Assembly: GCA_018646565.1 (NCBI GenBank)
Contig: JABGUO010000465.1
Coordinates: forward strand, 1-21,670
Direction of reading: 5' to 3'
Length of the DNA: 21,670 bases
Origin: Opitutia bacterium
GTDB taxonomy: Bacteria > Verrucomicrobiota > Verrucomicrobiia > Opitutales > Seribacteraceae
This document shows, in pieces, positions 16,575-21,670 of the stretch. The position numbers and the translations under genes were made by a program. The notes beneath the pieces are model-generated. The model was not told where the DNA came from. It worked only from the letters and a program-made list of their open reading frames with translations, and ran no database searches. Position 1 is the first letter of the stretch, and each line of letters begins with the position of its first letter.

Positions 16575-18359
16575 TTAGGTACCGGAGACTACGGGCAACA
16601 ATTCTGGTTCGACATGATGAAGTACCCACAAGGTAGGAATTTCTACCATTACAGGGTCCAATTTGTCTGGATCTGGAGCAATGTATTTTTGTCCATTTAA
16701 TTCAACCCGTTCAGGGCTGTGCCCAAATGGACTCACAGGGAAATAACGTACATTACGGGAGAGTGCCTCGGAATTGGCCACTATCGACGGATGCATATCC
16801 ATCATGTATTCCCGTAAAATCTCGGAATTCTTCTCCACAATATCAAGGTCTAATTTCTTATCCTTAACAGGCCAAAGAATTCGCTCCCAGTCCAACTGGT
16901 CGCGCAAAATATCACACTTTCCAATCATCACCGCAAGGGGTACATCAATTTTATCTGCAATGCTGATATTTTGATTTTGTTTTACCCGGATTTCCAGTTC
17001 AGCCATGATCGTATCTTGCTGGTCCAATCTCTTTCCTCCTCCATCCATAGAAAATTGCGGGTCTTCGTGTCCCTTAAGTGAACGGCGAAATTCCGGACTG
17101 GCAACTGGGTCAAAAAGAAAAAAGATTCCCGAAGAACTCGCTACATGCAAAGTACCCGGGCTTTCTTCATTGGTAATCCCCGGTTCAAAATGTTCCCCTG
17201 CATTATCATAGAAAATGAGCGAACAATCATGTCCAGTACCCCGTGGGTCAGATAAACTGAATATAAATGGACGGGGTAATGCCACTACTCGATCGTGCCT
17301 TTGTAATCGTTCATACATTTCTCCTTCAAGTTGAGTTTTGATCAACATTGCATCTGCTGAACTACTCCCCGCGAAGAGTCGATTTTTCATTGAGTTTAAA
17401 ATCGCATTACAACTCGGATCTGCATCACGGAAAGCAATTCCAAACTCTCTAAAAAGGGTTCGTTGTAACTGACGGACTAAAACACTGAGGTAATAAGATT
17501 TACCCGAACTTGGTGCCCCCACAATAGAAAAAATATGGTGAGATACATCCATAAAACCGGGTGGCAGTTTTCGGTGACAATGCGCACAGGCAACATCGGT
17601 GGTGGGTAACCCCATTGCATCCATCGCTTGTCCCTTTGAATTAAACTCAGTTGGTACGAAACGAAGCATTGCATCCTCTCCCAATTTACGGTCCCCTCTC
17701 AGGTCTTCATGGACTGCAATACTGAGCACATCGGCCCGATCAAATTTTAGCCAACAGGTCGGACATGTAAATTCGCCACGATCCGGATCCACGACAATCT
17801 CCTCTTGGTATAATGCCTCTTCTTCCTCTTCCTCCTCCTCAGGTCTTTGCAAGAATTCCACCAAATGAACCACCCAGAACGGAACATCTAACCCAACTGG
17901 TTTGATCGCACATTCTGAAAGATCAGCACCAAATTCCTGTATCTTTTCTAAAATTTCATATCGACTACACTGTGCATAGTCTGTGCCCGTGCGTCCGTTT
18001 GCAAGGATCCATTGACCTTTTTGAATTTGATCCGCCCAGGACTTCGGATCCTTTCCGGCAAAGACAACTAATGGATACCCCATAAATTGAAGGGTACAAA
18101 CTTCATCATCCTCCACATTAAAAGGCTCAGCAAATGGTCCCCCATTTACCAATAGGCGCTCATCTCCTTTTTTATTCGGTACAATTCGAAAGGCACTGCC
18201 CGACTTCTTGACCATACAGGCTCCCTCCCACCCTTCTCCACCGGGTACTTGCCAGTCTGCATTTCCCATGCATCCCACAATGAAGGGGAATTTATCGAGC
18301 ATACGAAATTGCCCTTCAATGCAATCGTAAATACCAATGGTGCTTTTCTTACCAAGCAT
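16575..18359 (-). CDS. TRAFAC-type (double-GTPase 2-like) GTPase with FHA-like N-terminus
   Basis: The 594-residue soluble product begins with a region (about 1-105) laid out like an FHA domain: FPFIVGCMGNADW, then LLVNGGPF, then DDEVCTLQFMGYPLVVF. A segment beginning GQWILANGRTGTDYAQ (about 116-170), a run of Glu (174-181) and a zinc-ribbon-like pair CPTC (199-202) and CAHC (258-261) follow. The GTPase core has Walker A GAPSSGKS (281-288), a DxxG-type DNAGE (385-389) and a G4-like GKCD (480-483) replacing NKxD. The core resembles the DO-GTPase2 family, which is associated with GAP1 proteins. It probably acts as a nucleotide-dependent switch or assembly factor at the membrane, recruited through GAP1-N2. 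As first gene of the array it follows a 113-base gap with a predicted promoter. The FHA-like call is inference: the usual phosphothreonine-binding Arg and Ser are not evident. Confidence 0.82.
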   Translation of the reverse strand: MLGKKSTIGIYDCIEGQFRMLDKFPFIVGCMGNADWQVPGGEGWEGACMVKKSGSAFRIVPNKKGDERLLVNGGPFAEPFNVEDDEVCTLQFMGYPLVVFAGKDPKSWADQIQKGQWILANGRTGTDYAQCSRYEILEKIQEFGADLSECAIKPVGLDVPFWVVHLVEFLQRPEEEEEEEEALYQEEIVVDPDRGEFTCPTCWLKFDRADVLSIAVHEDLRGDRKLGEDAMLRFVPTEFNSKGQAMDAMGLPTTDVACAHCHRKLPPGFMDVSHHIFSIVGAPSSGKSYYLSVLVRQLQRTLFREFGIAFRDADPSCNAILNSMKNRLFAGSSSADAMLIKTQLEGEMYERLQRHDRVVALPRPFIFSLSDPRGTGHDCSLIFYDNAGEHFEPGITNEESPGTLHVASSSGIFFLFDPVASPEFRRSLKGHEDPQFSMDGGGKRLDQQDTIMAELEIRVKQNQNISIADKIDVPLAVMIGKCDILRDQLDWERILWPVKDKKLDLDIVEKNSEILREYMMDMHPSIVANSEALSRNVRYFPVSPFGHSPERVELNGQKYIAPDPDKLDPVMVEIPTLWVLHHVEPELLPVVSGT

Positions 18360-18445
18360 AGTTTAAAAAATGTGTTACAGTCATTGAGAGATAAAATAAA
18401 TTAAGAATTCAATGCTAGTGATTTTCCGTGCTTTATGGCAAAACA

Positions 18446-18476
18446 ATTATACGAGATATGCTTCTTAAAATCTCAA
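18446..18476 (-). promoter_or_regulatory. Predicted sigma-70-type promoter for the GTPase-motor array
   Basis: On the minus strand TTGAGA (18476-18471) and a perfect TATAAT (18451-18446) are separated by 19 bases, slightly longer than ideal. Transcription would start near 18439, giving a leader of about 80 bases before the GTPase ATG at 18359. The -35 element overlaps the stop codon of the aldehyde dehydrogenase gene. No terminator hairpin is visible after that gene, so read-through into the array is also possible. Confidence 0.45.
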
Positions 18477-20038
18477 CCTTCTTTTCGTTTGATTCCACCG
18501 GGATTTTCTTCCCTGAGCTCTTCGGGAAGAAATTCATCCGGAAAGCCCTGATAGCAGACCGGTCTTGCGAATCGTAAAATGGCTCCAGTCCCCACCGAGG
18601 TTGACCGACTGTCTGTGGTAGCAGGATAAGGCCCCCCATGCACAATTGATTCGCACACCTCCACTCCGGTCGGAAATTGATTAAATAAAAGTCTGCCCGC
18701 CCTCGTTTCCATCAGGTCGAGTAAGTTTTCATGCGAAGACAACATTTCTTTATGACCGAAAAAACTAGCCGTTAACTGACCCTCCATTTCACGGGCTACT
18801 CTTAATAAATCTTCCTTATCTTCGTAAGAAACAAGAAGAGTAGTGGGACCAAAAACTTCAGTTGTTAATTGAGGATTTTTCAAAAAACACTCAATACTAG
18901 TGTTTAAAACACAGGTGCCTGCATCGCAACCGCCATTACCTTCTTCCGATAAGTCGCTCAGAGCGAGTACCTCAACTCCCTTTTGTTTTACCATTTCCTC
19001 AATTCCCTTGGCATAGGATTCCCTAATCCCCTGGTGCAACATCGCCACTGGTGGATAGTCCTTCATTTTTTCAGCGTAGGAATCCCGAAAAATTTCCCCG
19101 TCTCCATTATTGGGATAAAATACAATTCCTGGATTAGTACAAAATTGCCCCCCGCCCAGCGTTGCTGAAGCAAATAATCCATCGGCAATATTCTCCATTT
19201 CATCCATGTTTAATTCAGGAAGTAAGAAAATGGGGTTAATACTGCTCATCTCTGCAAAAACGGGAATTGGCTCTTTTCTTTGAGAGGCTAGATCAAAAAG
19301 AGCACGACCACCAGAACGAGAGCCTGTAAAACCAACTGCTTTAATTACTGAATGAGTCACTAGTGCTTGTCCCACTATTCTACCCTCACCAAACAGAAGA
19401 GAAAATGCCCCCTCCGGCAATCCACTTTCTTCTAGAGATTGAACAATTAATTTCCCCACTAGTAATGCAGTGCCTGGGTGGGCATGGTGTGCCTTGACTA
19501 TCACGGGGCAACCCGCTGCCCATGCAGAAGCCGTATCTCCTCCTGCCACTGAAAAGGCTAATGGAAAATTACTGGCACAAAATACTGCAACAGGGCCAAT
19601 CGGTCGAAGCATGGCACGTAAATCGGGCTTGGGCAAAGGTAGGCGACCGGGATCCGCTCGATCAATCCGCGCATCCACCCAGGAACCATCCACAAGTAAA
19701 TCAGCAAACATTCGTAATTGACCACTAGTTCGGCCAGTCTCGCCACGAACCCGAGCTTCTGGCAGACCAGTCTCAACAGTCATAATCTCGACAATTGAAT
19801 CCACCGCTCCATCCAATCGATCGGCCAATAATCGAAGAAATTCTGCTTTTTTCTGACCCGAAAGCGAGGCCATTGGCAGGCATGACAATTGAGCAAGTTC
19901 ACAGGACCGCTGAACATCACCTTCCGACGAATGCGAATATTCAGTGCCCAATTCACTTCCCGTTTTCGGGTCTACTGCACGAAAAGTTGAACTCGTCTGT
20001 TCTCCTCGAGAAAAACCAATTAATGAAGTTTCAGTCAT
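18473..20038 (-). CDS. Aldehyde dehydrogenase, 2,5-dioxovalerate (alpha-ketoglutarate semialdehyde) type
   Basis: The 521-residue product is full length for the family. It carries Asn157 in FCASNFPLAF, Lys182 in VIVKAHHAHPGT, the nucleotide-binding loop GFTGSRSGGRALF (236-248), catalytic Glu263 in FAEMSSINP and catalytic Cys300 in GGGQFCTNPG. The AHHAHPGT and SINPIFLLPE wording is typical of NAD(P)+-dependent 2,5-dioxovalerate dehydrogenases, which oxidise 2,5-dioxopentanoate to 2-oxoglutarate in oxidative pentose, sugar-acid and hydroxyproline catabolism. The FAH-family gene 27 bases upstream could make that substrate, supporting the assignment. The enzyme is cytoplasmic. The exact substrate cannot be set from sequence alone. 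No Shine-Dalgarno site precedes the ATG. Confidence 0.88.
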   Translation of the reverse strand: MTETSLIGFSRGEQTSSTFRAVDPKTGSELGTEYSHSSEGDVQRSCELAQLSCLPMASLSGQKKAEFLRLLADRLDGAVDSIVEIMTVETGLPEARVRGETGRTSGQLRMFADLLVDGSWVDARIDRADPGRLPLPKPDLRAMLRPIGPVAVFCASNFPLAFSVAGGDTASAWAAGCPVIVKAHHAHPGTALLVGKLIVQSLEESGLPEGAFSLLFGEGRIVGQALVTHSVIKAVGFTGSRSGGRALFDLASQRKEPIPVFAEMSSINPIFLLPELNMDEMENIADGLFASATLGGGQFCTNPGIVFYPNNGDGEIFRDSYAEKMKDYPPVAMLHQGIRESYAKGIEEMVKQKGVEVLALSDLSEEGNGGCDAGTCVLNTSIECFLKNPQLTTEVFGPTTLLVSYEDKEDLLRVAREMEGQLTASFFGHKEMLSSHENLLDLMETRAGRLLFNQFPTGVEVCESIVHGGPYPATTDSRSTSVGTGAILRFARPVCYQGFPDEFLPEELREENPGGIKRKEG

Positions 20039-20065
20039 AATTATATAATTGTTTAATTTAGTAAG

Positions 20066-20902
20066 CTATTCCACTGAATTTACTAGAGTACCGATAAGAT
20101 CAATCGAAATCGAGACAACATCGCCCGATTGTAAAGTAAAGTTATTACTTGGTACGATACCAGTTCCAGTCATTAAAAACACCCCTTGTGGAAACGAGGT
20201 CTCCCGAAAAAGAAAACCGATTAATTCATTGGGGGTTCTTTTCATTTCTGAAAGTGTCGTCTTGCCGGAAAAAACTTCTTTTTCTTCACGATGAATCAAA
20301 ATGGATATAGTAGTGTCCAAAGAAAGAGGTTCTGGTGGAACATACAAGCAGGGACCCAAGCAGGCACATTTATCAAAAGTTTTAGCCTGTGGTAAATACA
20401 ATGGATTCTCTCCCTCTATGCTCCGGGAGGAAACATCATTTCCAATCGTGTAGGCCACAATCTTTCCCGATGTTGTTGCAAATAAGGTTAATTCTGGTTC
20501 CGGGACATCCCAATCGGAATCCTTGCGAATTCGAAAAGTTTGCCCATGCCCCACTACCCTGCTTGGAGTGGCTTTTAAAAATATCTCCGGTCGGTCGGCT
20601 TGGTAAACCCGGCTGTAAAAATCTCCACCACCGGCATCCCGGGATTCCTCCATCCTTGCTAATCGACTTGAGCGGTAGGTCACTCCTGCTGCCCAAACTT
20701 CTTGTACTCCGACAGGAGGGAGCAGATTAATCAAGGCTTGTTGAGGGTCAGAAATAGAACTCCCCCTTTGCCATTCCTCTTCAAGGCACACCCGCAAATT
20801 ATCGTTATTAATCAGAGAGTTCCAATCATCAATATTGTTCACAAATCGATGATCTTCATCCTTTTTAATAATAAATCCGTCTCCAGTTTTATACAAATGC
20901 AT
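20066..20902 (-). CDS. FAH-family enzyme, probable 2-keto-3-deoxy-pentonate dehydratase
   Basis: The 278-residue product has the fumarylacetoacetate hydrolase fold signature. Metal ligands fall at Glu135 and Glu137 (VPEPELTLF) and Asp156 ([10 protein letters not shown]). [21 protein letters not shown] stretch and GPCL follow, then a [10 protein letters not shown] motif near the C-terminus. Family members hydrolyse, decarboxylate or dehydrate keto acids using a divalent metal. Pairing with an alpha-ketoglutarate semialdehyde dehydrogenase points to the XylX/KdaD-like reaction, dehydration of 2-keto-3-deoxy-D-arabinonate or -xylonate to 2,5-dioxopentanoate. That pairing is the main evidence; other FAH substrates are possible. 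The gene lies 33 bases after the broken beta-propeller gene and 27 bases before the dehydrogenase, so it is probably cotranscribed. Confidence 0.8.
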   Translation of the reverse strand: MHLYKTGDGFIIKKDEDHRFVNNIDDWNSLINNDNLRVCLEEEWQRGSSISDPQQALINLLPPVGVQEVWAAGVTYRSSRLARMEESRDAGGGDFYSRVYQADRPEIFLKATPSRVVGHGQTFRIRKDSDWDVPEPELTLFATTSGKIVAYTIGNDVSSRSIEGENPLYLPQAKTFDKCACLGPCLYVPPEPLSLDTTISILIHREEKEVFSGKTTLSEMKRTPNELIGFLFRETSFPQGVFLMTGTGIVPSNNFTLQSGDVVSISIDLIGTLVNSVE

Positions 20903-20935
20903 CGTTCAACAAATAAGAATGAAAAAATGAATTTT

Positions 20936-21663
20936 CTACTTTCTTAAAGACTTTCTAGCAAGGGGTAATTCATGGCAAACTACCGATTTGTCATCTCTTG
21001 AGAACACTCGATTATTAGAATAGGCGGGATGGGCCCAAGTTTTACCGACAACTTGGTCACGCCTGTATTCGGTATAACCCTCTTTTACTAAGTTGATAAA
21101 AACAAGTTCTCCATAGGCATTCAAAGCAAGGGCGTCTCCCACTTCCTGCTCCGACCATACGATGCTTGCCTGGGGTTTCGTTCAGACGGGGTGACTTGAT
21201 GATGATCACGCATCCCTATATTTTCTCTTGTTTACGAATTGAAGGCAAGAGGATGTACCCTGACTCCGAAAGTAAAAACTCGCCCTTCTTCAACGGTAAC
21301 GGAAGACCGTGGTCCTTTCCCGCACCCCATATCACCATAATCAACCGGGTAGGAAAAACTCCATACCTCCACTCCTGTACTTGCATTTAAGCAAACTATT
21401 CGTTCCATCCCCTTCCCCTCCTCAGAATTCGGCCGATCCATTGAGTAAAGAGGTCCATCCTGTATCGTTATTCCCGAGTAATTCGGAAACACTTTAGTTT
21501 TCCAGACTCCCTTGAGACCCGCGGTCAGTAACACTCTGGAAATCTCAGGAACATTCCATGTTCCATCTCCCTGCGCTCCCCTCCATCGTGGCCAATCACC
21601 GTGCAGAAAAGATTGTACCGCAAGAGAAAGAAGGCAACAGATTGGAAGAAAGTGCCTATTCAT
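20936..21663 (-). pseudogene. Broken PQQ-type beta-propeller (BamB-like) secreted protein gene
   Basis: The 5' part (21663-21232) encodes 143 residues: a Sec signal peptide (about 1-22), then DWPRWRGAQGDGTW, a typical start of planctomycete/verrucomicrobial PQQ-like propeller proteins, and a blade with CLNASTGVEVWSF. It then goes out of frame after RVFTFGV and stops. The 3' part, open from 21181 to 20936, encodes ASIVWSEQEVGDALALNAYG and a last blade ending in FSRDDKSVVCHELP, as expected for the C-terminus of the same family. Family members usually have about 400 residues, but only about 225 are present, so the central blades are missing and the two pieces are separated by stop codons. In another frame about 21240-21190 reads QGTSSCLQFVNKRKYRDA, perhaps the remnant of a blade. 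Either the gene decayed through an internal deletion, or the assembly lost a segment. Confidence 0.65.
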
Positions 21664-21670
21664 TTTTCCC

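Noticed and set aside
1..21670. tRNA, rRNA, CRISPR array, insertion sequence or prophage features
   Set aside because: No such element was seen: gaps are short, there are no direct-repeat arrays, and no transposase, integrase or phage genes.

Overview
The window looks like a chromosomal stretch from a Planctomycetes-Verrucomicrobia-type bacterium. A marine verrucomicrobial lineage is my best guess; I cannot resolve genus. The reasons are: a secreted PQQ-type beta-propeller protein with a DWPRWRG-like start, a squalene-cyclase-like repeat protein with N-terminal membrane helices, a GYF/RDD membrane protein, and several MotA/ExbD-like proteins without OmpA domains. Base composition looks like low-to-mid 40s % GC by eye (not counted). 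Most genes lack a clear Shine-Dalgarno sequence. Every supported gene is on the minus strand, so transcription runs from high to low coordinates.

Region A (about 18470-21670) is metabolic. It reads, in order of transcription: a broken PQQ/BamB-like secreted beta-propeller gene (N- and C-terminal pieces kept, middle missing), an FAH-family dehydratase/hydrolase, and an aldehyde dehydrogenase of the 2,5-dioxovalerate (alpha-ketoglutarate semialdehyde) type. The last two fit the end of an oxidative pentose or sugar-acid pathway: 2-keto-3-deoxy-pentonate to 2,5-dioxopentanoate to 2-oxoglutarate.

Region B (about 126-18359) is one near-continuous unidirectional array of ten or eleven genes and is the interesting part. 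A predicted promoter overlaps the end of the aldehyde dehydrogenase gene. The gene order is: (1) a TRAFAC-type GTPase with an FHA-like N-terminus and zinc knuckles; (2) a GAP1-N2-like protein that appears to continue, across an A6 run with a frameshift, into a large single-pass membrane protein with internal periplasmic repeats; (3) a second large bitopic helical membrane protein of 1148 residues; (4) a two-GYF plus RDD membrane protein; (5) a MotA/TolQ/ExbB proton-channel subunit; (6, 7) two paralogous MotB/ExbD-like subunits with long coiled coils and no peptidoglycan-binding domain; then, after a 261-base gap, (8) a small two-helix membrane protein; (9) an anchored Ig-like/TSP3/vWA/YHS-like surface protein; and (10) a membrane-anchored alpha/alpha-barrel (squalene-cyclase-like) protein.

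My reading, an inference, is that Region B encodes an envelope-spanning machine. An ion-driven MotA/MotB-like stator would supply force, the cytoplasmic GTPase and its GAP1-N2 partner would act as a switch, two large bitopic proteins would link cytoplasm and periplasm, and the vWA and alpha/alpha-barrel proteins would work outside the membrane. It resembles Zorya only in having MotA/MotB-like proteins; no nuclease, helicase or EH-signature protein is present. I do not recognise it as a named, characterised system. Defence, adhesion/motility, secretion and envelope maintenance all remain possible roles.
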